A stretch of 64,000 nt of DNA from Morinoia aosen (GCA_030386875.1 CM059557.1:63566514-63630513), one strand, 5' to 3'; positions 31,803-44,377 are shown, counted from the first letter of the stretch. Notes: generated by a model not told the origin, from the letters alone. Program-made: numbers and translations.

Positions 31803-33197
31803 ATTTCTCAAATGCTCAAGATTTCTCAGATGCTCAAGATTTCTCAGATGCTCAAGATTTCTCCAATGCTCAAGATTTCTCAGATGCACAAGATTTCTCA
31901 GATGCTCAAGATTTCTCAGATGCTCAAGATTTCTCAGATGCTCAAGATTTCTCAGATGCTCAAGATTTCTCAAATGCTCAAGATTTCTCAGATGCTCAAG
32001 ATTTCTCAGATGCTCAAGATTTCACAGATGCTCAAGATTTCCCAGATGCTCGAGATTTCTCAGATGCGCTAGATTTCACAAATGCTCAAGATTTCTCAGA
32101 TGCACAAGATTTCACAGATGCTCAAGATTTCTCAGATGCACAAGATTTCTCAGATGCACAAGATTTCACAGATGCTCAAGGTTTCTCAGATGTACAAGAT
32201 TTCTCAGATGCACAAGATTTCTCAGATGCACAAGATTTCCCAGATGCTCAAGATTTCTCAGATGCTCAAGATTTCTGAGATGCTCAAGATTTCTCAGATG
32301 CACAAGATTTCTCAGATGCTCAAGATTTCTCATATGCTCAAGATTTCTCAGATGCTCAAGATTTCTCAGATGCTCAAGATTTCTCAGATGCTTAAAATTA
32401 TTCAGATGCTCAAGATTTCTCAGATGCTCAAGATTTCTCAGATGCACAATATTTCTCAGATGCTCAAGATTTCTCAGATGCTCAAGATTTCTCAGATGCT
32501 CAAGATTTCTCAGATGCTCAAGATTTCTCAGATGCTCAAGATTTCTCAAATGCTCAAGATTTCTCAGATGCACTAAATTTCACAGATGCTCAAGATTTCT
32601 CAGATGCACAAGATTTCACAAATGCTCAAGATTTCTCAGATGCACAAGATTTCTCAGATGCACAAGATTTCACAGATGCTCAAGATTTCTCAGATGCACA
32701 AGATTTCTCAGATGCACAAGATTTCTCAGATGCACAAGATTTTCCAGATGCTCAAAATTTCTCAGATGCTCAAGATTTCTCAGATGCTCAAGATTTCTCC
32801 GATGCACAAGATTTCTCAGATGCTCATGATTTCTCAGATGCTCAAGATTTCTCAGATGCTCAAGATTTCTCAGATGCTCAAGATTTCTCAGATGCTCAAG
32901 ATTACTCCGATGCTCAAAGTTATTCAGATGCTCAAGATTTCTCAAATGCTCAAGATTTCTTAGATGCTCAAGATTTCTCAGATGCTCAAGATTTCTCAGA
33001 TGCTCAAAATTATTCAGATGCTCAAGATTTCTCAGATGCTCAAGATTTCTCAGATGCTCAAGATTTCTCAGATGCTCAAGATTTCTCAGATGCTCAAAAT
33101 TATTCAGATGCTCAAGATTTCTCAGATGCTCAAGATTCCTCAGATGCACAAGATTTCTCAGATGCTCAAGATTTCTCAGATGCTCAAGATTTCTCAG
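31803..33197. repeat. 18-bp minisatellite, block 4 (right end of array)
   Basis: About 77 units continuing block 3 after the nested element. A new higher-order unit starts at about 32331 with the CATATGCTCAAG landmark. The array ends at TTCTCAGAAATTAG, where unique AT-rich DNA begins. The stretch 32299-32345 is an unoccupied version of the LTR-element insertion site. Confidence 0.95.
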
Positions 33198-36100
33198 AAA
33201 TTAGACTTATTTAAAACTAGTGATAATATTATGGAAACTTGAATACATTTTTATGCTAACATTTCTCCCTGTTGATAACGTCATGCTTTAGTGTAAATTT
33301 GATTTGCCGGTATATCAAACACATCGATTGCAGTCTTTCGGCCAAAATGTTCCTGTATTATTTAATCGTTTTGGTCTAAAACTAACTCAATTCTCATTTT
33401 TCTTTTTGTGGAGTGTAAATCAATATTTATTGCTGGAACTTATCTATATATATATATATATATATCTAGGAGAAAAATTAAATGTTAGTCCTGAAGCCGT
33501 ATATATAGCATTAAAAACAAAATCACTTACGGATAAATCTTAACAAATTCTACGTCTACTGTGTTTGAATTTACTAGCTTCCAATCCTCAACAGTCTAAT
33601 CTCTGTTTTCTTGAGTATAAAACCAAGTTTTCAATTTGCTGGTGAAACTAATGGCTTTCTGATGGATTTGTTTAATTCATTAACTTAACTTTCGACGCAC
33701 AGTCATTCGATGAATTGTTTTGGGCGTTCAAAAACTTAATTATAGTTACTATTTACATACGCAAATGAACGTTGATTTTACTTCAGCACTCTCTTCGAAA
33801 AATATCCGTCTCTGTCATCCAGATATTAGGTCTGTCTTAATTTCCACGAGACGAAATGGGTGCACCGTCTTGTTTCTACCTTGCTTTTTTCAATCGTTCT
33901 GATACTCATACCTGTTACTGTACAGACGTCTAAAATTGATTTCCTTCTAAAGAGATCGAAACGATGTTTCCTTTATCAAACGCTGCCGGTTTTTTCAGGC
34001 TCTCATTTTTCCGATGTGAATAAATTTTTTTATCCTATCGGTACACAAAACAGGTATCTAATACTTGAACACTTTTAGAGTGATATTAATCTTCATTTAA
34101 GCAAATGAAGTCAGAGGCAACACGATGCAAAATACATAGAGTACTGTATATGAAAATGTCGTTCGCGATTTTCTTTTGTGTAAGTTAGTGTATTCACAAT
34201 CATTTTTCATACGAATGAAGACTAAAACATGCATTCAAGGGGCTTGCTGCTCAGACAACGTAAAATAACGTCGTCGATAGGTAGTATTGATTCCTTTGTT
34301 TGTTCTCTCTGATGGACTGCAACAACTAGTCACTGTTCGGTGCAATTGACGTTATGCTGTCACTGACTTGCAATGAAATATGTTCGAAAGTACTGTCTGA
34401 CTGCGCATATTTATTGAAAATGCATTTTTCATTGATGCATTTACTGCACATTCTTATGTCTATTATACACGAGGTGGCTCGAAATTTTGGGAGTGCAAAC
34501 GATATTTGTTAAAAAAAGTACTATCAAACGATTAATTTCAACAGAAACTGAAGTAGTCAAGCGAATGATTTTAGAGTAATTTATCTTAGGTATCGAAGGC
34601 TGAATATTTTACGATTTATTCCTCTTCGAAACCTGGCGAACACTTGAGAGTATTAATGAGCTTTTTTTATTAGACAATATCTACAACAGTGAAAGTATTG
34701 TTCAGTCTTAGATATTTTTTATTATTAATAAATTATGCATGTTAAGAACCAAGATACATTAATACTAGTAACTCAAAATTTGACTATTGAAATAACAGAA
34801 TCTTGACTCGGAAACCCGTGCTTCTTCAGCGCAAGCCTTTAAACATTATCATCCATTTTAAAAAACAATAGGTCGCATTTTTCACGGCTCGAAAATATCA
34901 AGTTCGGGAAAATCGAACCAGCTACAAAATCAAAATGGGCGTAGAAGTAAGATTTGGGGTCACTTCAAGCACTATAACAAGACTGGTGTCAGAATTATTT
35001 CACGCGCGGTAATTATTGAGCCGGGTTTGATCAGCCGAACCAAATATTTACGAGCAATGTAATTAGACAATTGGCACTGGCTTTGCCCTGATCTGATTTT
35101 GTACCATATTCAAAGTGGCTTTGATCTCTTGCATAATCTTCGCAGGGGACCATAGAAATGTCTCTTAGATAAAGGACCGTTTGCACTTTTTGAACCAAAG
35201 TTGTTGAAACATCTATCTTCGCAAAGTGGTTGAAGGACATGATCTCAAACTTTGAAAACTACATTGCACCTAAATTTTTTAGAGAGCGATTTGCCTCTTA
35301 AAAATCCATTTCGTGCAACAATGGCCTACGGTGGAGTTTTTTTTTGCCCTAATATTTAAGACAATTTGATTGAAATTTACATAAAGCGCGACAAAAATTC
35401 GATTTTTCCCCCAAAAAATCCCCAATTGTAGAATAATATTGCTCACACGGGACGTTCGTAAAAGCAGACGATAATATGGTTATACAAATTAACTTATAAT
35501 TATAGTGTATACATCAAAAGAAAGCTGTACTCTGAATAGTTTTAATATCATTTCAAGTTTATCAAATTTACCAATATTAATTCATCAGAATAAATGAACC
35601 TGGTGTACGTCGAAATTTAATATGCACCCAACTTGGTCACCAAAAATTACGGTTTACACGCATGACATCCACAAATTTGCCGGCTGTTTCCTTAACTCCT
35701 AGAAATACAGTCATATTAATTGCAAGAAGAAGACTCATATCCTTTCACATGATCGAAGCTGAAATTTATAAACCTATTTCTTCGCGACAATGACAATGCA
35801 GAACTCCTAGTACTAAGTTCCTGTAAAATGTAAAGTATGTCACACTGATGTCGAAATGGAAACGAAAGTTTTGTTATTTGTGTCAGAAGTTACTACAAGA
35901 GCTTGAGCCTGGAAATGATAAAAAATATACACTGACTTTCACCTCCACGAACTGCTTTAAAAGTATTAAAATCTCCTACAGAATTTTGTTGCATAGTTTA
36001 ACGTCGACATTTTGCTACGTTTTGATACGCCTAAAAATATCGAGACCAGTGAACATTTGAATTTACTCCACCTGTTTCATCCAAGAGACACAGTTCCTTT

Positions 36101-36229
36101 AGAGTTGAAACTGAAGTACATACTCTTAATTAGTGTGTGTTGCTTTTCTTCCGTTCGTTTCCTTCCGAGAGGATTGGGTTCTCGCTTCAGGAGCAGCCGA
36201 AACGTTGAAACAAGGTGCTTACTTGCTTA
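33198..36229. other. AT-rich DNA without recognised genes
   Basis: Open frames are 60-80 codons, overlap on both strands and match nothing I recognise. There is a (TA)n run at 33441-33466. The stretch probably includes decayed repeats, but I cannot name any. Confidence 0.6.
33441..33466. repeat. (TA)n microsatellite
   Basis: A TATCTATATATA... run of about 26 bp. Confidence 0.9.
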
Positions 36230-37060
36230 CAGGGTCTTTCAGATCAATCCGTAGAATTTTTATTTCTGTGTTTAAATCCTAAAAACTGAAGGTAAAAGAA
36301 GCATATTAGTTCGAAATATTGACAGCTTACTTAAGAGACCAGGAGAACAATTTATTTCCAAATTTGGCCACCTTCAAACATGATAACGAATTCTAAATGC
36401 TTGGGAAAGCTGTAGGCATCGCGGAAGACTTCTAACGTTTCCCACGACTCCACTTCCTTTTTGAATGTCGTTCTCACGGGCCGTGATGCTGTTGCGGGGC
36501 TGTGCACAAGCTTTGGCCTCAATTTACGACTAAAAAAAGGGATAGTAGTAGGTTCAGGTCAGAGGAGTTGGAAGGCCAAAGTCCTTCTCCCTGAATCCCC
36601 CAAAGGACTTTGTGAGCAAGTCAACGGATTTGCTCGCGGTGTTGGCGGAAGCTGAGTCTTGTAAGAACATGAACTTCTTATTTGAAGCCTTTCCCTTCAT
36701 TCATAAAAGAATTAACTCTGCAAGACGCTGCAGTAGGATTCGGCATTCACATTTTCGTAAGAGGCCAAGAAATGGGTAAAGACGTTACCATCAATCAAAA
36801 TCAAGCGTGACGCTAGCTAGATCCATCGTGGTCATTGTGGGTTGAACATCAGTACGAGTATAATCGAAAGGGAAATCCAGTCATCGTTGAGTCAGTTATA
36901 AATATTATCAGATGTATAAATCTTCTCCTCAGAAAAGAACTTTATGAACGATCCGTTAGTCCTCAACCAGTTCAAAACCTGATAGCACCTATTCAAACGA
37001 ACTTCTTTCATCTTATTTGTTAGGAGATGATTCATAGGCTAAAATTCAGTTCAGTGAACT
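36230..37060 (-). pseudogene. Mariner-type transposase relic
   Basis: On the minus strand, several frames together give the transposase signature: RLNRCYQVLNWLR then FFSEEKIYTSDN (about 36980-36895), a VNAESYCSVLQ block, FLQDSASANTA (36665-36642, second catalytic Asp), SNSSDLNLL (about 36570-36551, third Asp), EAKACA, and SWETLEVFRDAYSFPKHLEF ending in GGQIWK and a stop at 36352. FSEEK replaces the usual FSDEK. At least three frameshifts and several stops break it. TACAGGGTCTTTCA at 36228-36241 looks like a mariner terminal repeat after a TA. Long dead. Confidence 0.8.
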
Positions 37061-38494
37061 GTCATGATGCTGACGAACCTCTTCTTACCCATTTTATTGT
37101 ATTGGTCTTTGGGTTTGTATCGGCCTTCGCGCTTTTTTTTGACGCCGGTTAGAAAGTGAGGTTTGTGATTTTTGTCATTTCCTGCTGCGTCGGCTGCTCT
37201 GTAATTATGACGGGATTTATGGGGCTCTGGAATCATAACTAAACCGTATTCTTGTACGAAATTGGTACTTTGTAACCATGGCTCTGAACTCATGACGTGT
37301 GTTGCTCTAATCATGATAAAACCGCTTGGCTATAGGATACTGGTTGAATTCTTCAATAAAGGCTGGCCTTCGGCGCGCGCGACGAAGTTAACACATTTTG
37401 AAAGCACCATTGCGTAATGTTTATGCCACGAACTCTAAATTTTAATTGCTGGCTTCACATATAAATAAGCAAAACTGACGCATTTCGTTTTGTTCGTTTA
37501 CTGAATCTTATTCAGAAAAGGGTAATTGGGACATGTACAAGTGTAGTTGCAAAATTTTGAACCTGAAACCCTAGATAAGCCCCCCGCACGCTGAGAGCTC
37601 TGGTTTATGGGATGTCATCAAGATAATTCTTAGTTTAGGAAGGAAGCAGACAGAGCTGTAGCCACCTGCGGACAAAAGAATATTCTCGCACAATCACAAA
37701 ATGTTGGCTTGGTCAATGTCCCAAATTGCGATGGAAAATTCCAGCGTTCGTGGCTACACCTAAAGGAATGGGGACGTATTGCAATGCTTATGAGACATAT
37801 GTTTCTGATTCTATACAGTAACTGCGTATTTTATCTCTTCTCTGTACATATTGGTATACGGATAACAATAACTTGAGCCTAATGAGAGTTTCCAGGAGGT
37901 AATGCTTCAAACGTTTCCAGAAGGTACTGCAATAAAGATACTTAAATTGTTAAAGAAAATACATAGGATTATACTCGTAAAGTTTGGCTGAATGCTTTCA
38001 TCCTACGTTATTTTTCGCTCATTTGATTATTTATATCGGTAATTTTTGTCCAGTATGTTTCGCTAGTCTTTTTTAGTAAATCCTAGCTGAACCTTAAGTA
38101 ATCATTACCCCAGCCAAGAACTCGAAGTCTTTGATATACCCAAAAATGTAGTTGTGCAACTACTAGTGTCCAGGCAACGTAGGTTAACGCAGAATCAAAG
38201 ATACTAATTTTTATTTGAACTATTGATTCTATTCTTTTTAATATGAACCAATTACCTCATTTACATATCTGATACTGCTTCATTGTAATTAGATGCCAAA
38301 AAAAGAATCGGAGGAACTCTTGGTACTGCTTCTTTGGCACTAAATTTTAAATATAAGGCTGAATGCTAGAAAGTGCGCAACGTAAATTTCCATCGACGCT
38401 CAGACGATTTCTGTATTTAGTTTTGATGGCTACGATCACGAAAAATGCAGTTTCACATAAATATGTGAATCCAAACATTATGTACGCCCAGACG
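37061..38494. other. No recognised gene
   Basis: An 87-codon minus-strand frame (37314-37051) lies directly upstream of the mariner relic and could include its degraded N-terminus, but no helix-turn-helix signature is visible. The remainder is AT-rich with nothing identifiable. Confidence 0.4.
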
Positions 38495-38676
38495 TGGCGC
38501 TTTGGAGGATAGTAAAAGCAGTTCCTCTTGGTTGCGTTTACTTGGTACGAGCAGAGGCGGACAGATGAAGTTACAGGTGCTCGGACGCGGACCGATAAGC
38601 GCTATGCCTGGAGAGCCGTGCGCTAATAAACGTTCTGAGGCGCATGGGGTGAAGTGGGCATATGTGCGCACACACA
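38495..38676 (-). repeat. Degenerate 3' LTR of the relic
   Basis: About 182 bp adjoining the polypurine tract. It starts TGTGTGTGCGCACATATG on the minus strand, comparable to TGTGCC...GCGCAC in the nested element. The far boundary (near TGGCGC at 38495) is a guess from the GGCGTCACA and GCGGCACA ends of the other LTRs. No TATA box is obvious. Confidence 0.5.
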
Positions 38677-38897
38677 TACCTCCCCCACCAACGAGAAGTA
38701 TGGGAAATTACTCAAAAATAGCCAAAACGTCTAGAAAAAAATTCGAGAGCAACAAATAACTTTGAAAATCAATCACCAATAACTAATGCAACATAAATCT
38801 ATTTTACCTTTGACGCAACACAATTAGCTGGGCACGTATGTTTTTTATTTACTGAAAACATATCAAACAATTCAATTTAGGAACATCTAAAATAGCA

Positions 38898-39264
38898 GAT
38901 TAGATTAGATTATAAGTTAGTTTAAGCCTCCCTAACCGCTACAAAAATAGAGCGTATCGAAGAGAGGAAAGAGGAAGGCACCATTTAGTATGGAGATAAG
39001 AAAATGAGGAATCTATGCTGAAGGGGCATAGAAACAGTAAGATGAGAAAGAAGTTCATGAAATAAGATAAAAGTTGAAGAAGAAAGTGAGAGGTGCTGAA
39101 AAACAGGACAGCAGTGAACCGAAAAAAGGTGGTCCTTAACATAAAAAAAAACTTTTGTTTCAACAAAAAGAAGGCCTACCTAACTCTCAGCTCGGGCCCT
39201 CACATTTTTCCCCAGGGAGCGCTAATTCCCATAGATACAATAGTTGTATCCCCCTGAGGGGGGG
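38898..39264 (-). mobile_element. Short dispersed retroposon, copy A
   Basis: A 367-bp repeat flanked by an exact 12-bp target duplication TCTAAAATAGCA (38886-38897 and 39265-39276). Similar copies are at 49052-49412 (opposite orientation) and about 61836-62190. Taking CCCCTCAGGGGGATACAA as the head, the tail ends in TTATAATCTAATC-type sequence, so it reads on the minus strand. Length and target duplications fit a SINE or the 3' end of a LINE. No tRNA or 5S head was recognised. Confidence 0.8.
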
Positions 39265-40690
39265 TCTAAAATAGCATTGTCCGTCATAGTTCAACTAATA
39301 AAACGCAACGCAACAGTATACAAATAATATTAATAACGCATCAACGCAAAGCAAGAAGAATAAAGGCAGCGAAGCGATTTAACAAAAAGAATTCCCTTTT
39401 CTTCAACATTTATGAAATTAAAAAATGAGTTGCTACAATAACTCAATACATGCTTCGTACTAATGAACAACGTCAGCAAATACATGGTGAAAAACGTACC
39501 GCTAGTTATAACTTCATGAATAAATTATTTTTTAATTTTACCACGCATCTATAACAAGAAATCGCGTAAGAAAACGCGAATAAAATGCCAGTTATCAACA
39601 ACTATAGAACCTATACGAAAGAGAAAACGCCAGTAATACCCCACCAATTTTTCATTAGCATGGACAACTTGGATTCGCATAAACATGAACAATTCATCCC
39701 GTTACATCGAAGTTACCACAGTACTTACAACGAAATAAATGAATAAATAAGTAAATGAATTAACGGGTAATCACATTCAAGAATTCAGAAACAGTGAAAC
39801 ACAGTAGATAGTGTTACCGAAAAACATCACCAAAACAATTATGAACATCAGGAAATCTTTTTAAATTTCATTTTCTGTCCATCACGAAAAAATAAACAAT
39901 ACAACCACCGGTACGCGGATAATTATAAATTATTACCACGTTAAAAGTAAGGTCACAGTATCTGATTGAATATGGGTAAACTACGGGTAAATATGGTTGT
40001 AGTTCGAGTACTTTGGCAATGAAATTATAGAAATATTAAAATAGTCGAAAACTTTTACCACGTAGGTAATGATTAATGATTGCGTAGTATTAATTTATGA
40101 GTGAGATTAAAGAGTTTTACGAAAACTGTTTCGGAACTCATGAGGATTTAACGAGGGAAAAATGAATAGCAGTAGGTAGAGTTTTTTATCAAGGTAATTA
40201 AACTAATTTCTCTCCATAACGTCTAAGTTTAACGCAAACAAACGGGACCGTAACGACAAATTAGGAAAAAAAAACTTTTAAAACATTAGTAAAATCAATC
40301 AACGGAATGTAAGCAAATGACGTAGTACCATAGAACTCATGATTACAAACTTAAAGCTAAGAGATTATATAGCATATACGATTATAAAATATTAAAACGA
40401 AACGAGTCAAGTACCCAAACAAATAACAAAAGGAAATGGTGACTGATCAGTTTCAAATAAATGAAATTGAATCGTAATCCAATCGTAACGCAATATAAAC
40501 AAGATCTAAAATCTGTGAAGAAGTTTGAATGTATAGTTGGCGTACTTAGTAATAACAAGTCTAAATTTTATCAGACCTCCGTTGCAATCATGTGGGAAGT
40601 TATCTGACCCAATTGTACGTCTAGACCGCCTCGGTCGTCTGGGACGTCCCAGACCAGAGCGAACGTTAACTGTTACGTTTCCGCACACCA

Positions 40691-41002
40691 TTACACCTCC
40701 CCGATTGTCGGAGAAAGATTGTTTATTTTTGGGAACGGCTTTAATACGTTCCGTCGGAGGATAAAATACTCTGAACGGACACGCTCGGCCAACAACTCTA
40801 TTTGTTCATTAGCATAGTCAGCTACTACTATCAAGCCTATAATGGCAACAATTACTATCATCAATATCACGTCACTGACTCTGTCTGGCAGGAGATCTAT
40901 ATGGGCATTCGCAGCCATCCAGTCCTTGGTGAACGAACCCTGATTTTAAACTAGGACTGCGGTGAGCGTATCTACGCTCACCAAGGAAACCTAGTTCCCC
41001 AT
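40691..41002 (-). pseudogene. Relic of ORF3, the small membrane protein
   Basis: From the ATG at 41002 the minus strand reads 103 codons in one frame with two internal stops (codons 4 and 19). It aligns without gaps to the young ORF3 over 87 codons with about 35 identities: MGN, VSV, LT, DW, ANA, LPDR, SD, LLA, R-x-R-x-E and LRR. The hydrophobic span keeps its place but its sequence has changed (VILMIVIVAIIGLIVV). Ser6 keeps the myristoylation pattern. After the second stop, 84 codons remain open. Confidence 0.85.
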
Positions 41003-42167
41003 CTTACAAGCCTGGTTCTTAAAGCTTGTTACTATTAGGATGGCTTGTGGAATAACCTTGTTTTAGTTGAAGCTTTGGTTACGGTGGTTCTAGTCTAGTG
41101 GGATCAAGAACCTGAAGAGCCTATTAGGCAAACAAAGGGTAAACTGTGTGAAATTTTACCCGGAACAACTGTAAATCTAAATCATTGAAATCTTCCTTTG
41201 CTGTTGTCTAGAGGGTCACAAGACACTCTTATCAAAAATATTACTGAAAACAATCAGGCTTTATTGCGGAGACTCGCTCCCCTCGTGCAATCCGCTCACG
41301 CACCCCCCCCCCCAGGAGGGCACGCCTCCCAGGATAAGAACCACTGAGGTACACTGTTGCTCGTCTACAGTGCAGTACGTTGAGGAACAGTGTAGTGCTA
41401 TGTAATTCTTCACCCTAATGTAAGAAAATCACACTCAGTTCATGTGAAGTTTTATTTTCTTGTGCAACAAATGATTAAGAAAAATCGTAAGGGACGCCGG
41501 CGCTTTTTTCTTTGGGTTTACAAAAATGTTCACCTGGTGCCCTCAAGGTGCCCTTCAAAAACCAAAAATAGAAAAAAAATTGAATGAGACTTTAAGCACC
41601 TATGGAGACTAAACAACGAAACGAAATTAATAGCTATTTTCTAAAAATGCATATTCATTAGAATAATCAGTAGGTAGCTATAAACGTAATCTCAAATTTT
41701 CAAATCGTACCTTAATTAAATTAGGTATTCGACAGGCACAAAACCATAAATATGCGGAGTAGAGAAGACGCCCACATCCGGAGTCAGGTTGAGCCCAGAC
41801 CAGACCCGGTTTCAGTTGCGTTATACTGCTCAGACGGAAAACTATAAACTTGTGACATACACCCAGCAACTAGGTTATTGTGCAGATATTTCAGTAGAGT
41901 CGTAACACTTGGTTTAGTACCAATTAAGATTAGCATTTTTCTCGTACCCCTGACGAACCTCACCTAAGGAATTATTCCCAGAGTTAACACGAGGGAGCCT
42001 TTTTTAAACATAGGATAGGTTACCTAGTAAAAAAATAATGACAAGACGATAGGAAAAGAATGCCATTCAAAGCTTATGTTAAAAGTGAGGTACGCCTAGA
42101 GATAGCCAGACGTACATTTATATCATAATTTAATCGTTTAATTTTTAGGTGGCTTGATCTCGAATGA
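41003..42167. other. No recognised gene; upstream of the LTR relic
   Basis: A run of ten C residues sits near 41307-41317. Minus-strand TTTACCCTTTGTTTGCC ending in TAATAG near 41125 resembles a splice acceptor upstream of the ORF3 relic. No integrase remnant was detected. Confidence 0.4.
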
Positions 42168-43045
42168 CCAGCGTTCGAGTGAGCCACCAGGCAGTTAATT
42201 GGGCTAGAGTGAGCCACCAGGCAGTTGATTGGGCTCGATTGAACCACCAGGCAGTTGATTGGGCTCGATTGAACCACCAGGCAGTTGATTGGGCTCGATT
42301 GAACCACCAGGCAGTTGATTGGGCTCGACTGAGCCACAAGGCAGTTAATTGGGCTCGACTGAGCCACCAGGCATTTGATTGGGCTCGACTGAACCACCAG
42401 GCAGTTGATTGGGCTCGACTGAACCACCAGGCTGTTGATTGGGCTCGACTGAACCACCAGGCAGTTGATTGGGCTCGACTGAACCACCAGGCAGTTGATT
42501 GGGCTCGACTGAACCACCAGGCAGTTGATTGGGCTCGACTGAACCACCAGGCAGTTGATTGGGCTCGACTGAACCACCAGGCAGTTGATTGGGCTCGACT
42601 GAGCCACCAGGCAGTTGTTTGGGCTCGACTGAGCAACCAGGCAGTTGATTGGGCTCGACTGAGCCACCAGGCAGTTGATTGGGCTCGACTGAACCACCAG
42701 GCAGTTGATTGGGCTCGACTGAACCACCAGGCAGTTGATTGGGCTCGACTGAGCCTCCAGGCGTTAATCGGGCTCAACTGAGCCACCAGGCAGTTTTTTG
42801 GGCTCGACTGAATCACCAGGCAGTTAATTGGGCTCGACTGAGCCACCAGACAGTCAGTTAACTGGGTTCGACTGTGCCATCAGACAGTCAGTTAACTGGG
42901 TTCGACTGTGCCATCAGACAGTCAGTTAACTGGGTTCGACTGTGCCATCAGACAGTCAGTTAACTGGGTTCGACTGTGCCACCAGACGGTTAATTGGGCT
43001 CGACTGAGCCACGAGACAGTTAACTGGGTTCGACTATGCCATCTA
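42168..43045. repeat. 30-bp minisatellite with a 34-bp variant section
   Basis: About 22 copies of a 30-bp unit close to GGGCTCGACTGAACCACCAGGCAGTTGATT (split here as GGGCTCGACTGAACC and ACCAGGCAGTTGATT), then about four copies of a 34-bp form containing CAGACAGTCAGTTAACTGGG from about 42848. Because 30 is a multiple of three, frames of over 200 codons run on both strands. They repeat ten-residue words and I do not call them genes. Confidence 0.93.
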
Positions 43046-44059
43046 CAGCAAATAAATATTTATGGGAGAAAAAATAATGTTGAAGCGTTTATCCGTATAT
43101 TGAAAGTTCCAACTTTATCCAAGGTTGATCAGACAAAGATAAACAGGAAAATGTATAATAAGTGCGTAGCAGAGAGATTCAAGCTCCACACGAGCAGGGT
43201 GACTGGCTGAAGAAGCGGACCGTCACACCTTGCACTCAATTAAGCCGCGAAGGAACAGCAAGGGGATAAAGAAATGCAATTTAGTTTGCGTTGGGTTCAG
43301 AGCATAATAATGCCTCCTTATAGTTATCGTTCGTTGTCTTACAGACAGTAGTTATGAGATGGTCATAGTAACCGTTATAGTTATAGTTATTACGTATTTT
43401 AGTTATAGTTCTAAAGTAGTTATGAAGCCGTTGTAGTTTTACGTAATCATAGTTATAGGGCTTACAGGTACAGGTAGAGATTGGAATAGATACGAGGCCT
43501 GGATTGCGCACACCTAAAACCAGCTCACGGAATGGACATTCACACAGTTAACGACAATAGTCACCAACCTCCACAAGTCCGTGAGCCTCAGCGAGTGAGC
43601 AGAGCAGAGGTAGGCAGGCGTAGACGTCGCAGCAGCTGGTGGCACACTCAGCCCATCACCACATCCCCAGCCGTGGAGAACATGACGAAAGGGTCGCCAG
43701 AAACCCCCCCAGGACAGAAGGTGCAGGAAGCATAGTCGGAAGTTTGCAAAGCAGCTGGATGCGGGGAGGCGTCACGGATGACGTCACGTTAGACCTCAGA
43801 GTGCGTATGCAGTGGTGCCAGCTCGGAGGTCAGGAGTGAACTGCTCAGACAGCTCCGAGACGAGTTAAAGTAACCTCTGCTGTTTAAGGCAGGTTGTATT
43901 CAGGCAACGACATGTCGGCTAACTACATGAATGTCACCCATGGTGCTGGAGTGGTACGCAATCATTTTTATGTATCCATCAGAATTCAACTTAAACCTAG
44001 AAATACTTTAATGCAAATAATGTTAGTTCCAAATTGAATCCTTAACTTTAAAGGTTCTT
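43046..44059. other. Spacer between the two 30-bp arrays
   Basis: About 1 kb with no recognised gene. Positions 43317-43460 are low-complexity, with repeated TAGTTATAG/AGTTATAGTTAT words. A GC-richer stretch follows (43560-43860) with short overlapping frames of 66-67 codons and no family resemblance. Confidence 0.45.
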
Positions 44060-44310
44060 CACACCATCAGACAATTAATTGGGTTCGACTGTGCCACCAG
44101 ACAGTTGACTGGGTTCGACTGAGCCACCAGACAGTTGACTGGGTTCGACTGAGCCACCAGACTGTTAACTGGGTTCGACTGAGCCACCAGACTGTTAACT
44201 GGGTTCGACTGAGCCACCAGACTGTTAACTGGGCTCGACTGAGCCACCAGACAGTTAATTGGGCTCGACTGAGTCACCAGACAATTAATTGGGATCGACT
44301 GAGCCATATA
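44060..44310. repeat. 30-bp minisatellite, second array
   Basis: About eight copies of a 30-bp unit, GACTGAGCCACCAGA then CTGTTAACTGGGTTC, clearly related to the array at 42168-43045. An 82-codon minus-strand frame is a by-product of the period. Confidence 0.92.
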
Positions 44311-44377
44311 ATGGTATATGAAGGAAAGAACAATTATCGATTTTGTAAATTTCGATGCCTAAACATAGTTAATTAGA

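Larger units (their letters stand above)
38495..41002 (-). mobile_element. Ancient relic of a related LTR element (ORF3, 3' UTR, 3' LTR)
   Basis: On the minus strand the order is ORF3 relic (41002-40691), a T-rich 3' UTR, a polypurine tract GGTGGGGGAGGTA (38692-38677) and an LTR-like segment starting TGTGTGTGCGCAC (38676) and ending near 38495. This order matches the young family. The 3' UTR is longer partly because a short retroposon (38898-39264) sits in it. No gag or pol could be seen upstream, and no target duplication was found. Confidence 0.7.

Noticed and set aside
42074-42846. Frames of 205-233 codons over the 30-bp array as genes
   Set aside because: Several overlapping frames on both strands repeat ten-residue words set by the DNA period.
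42168-43045. CRISPR array
   Set aside because: Units are directly adjacent without unique spacers, the unit itself varies, and the surroundings are eukaryotic transposons. The same holds for the 18-bp array.
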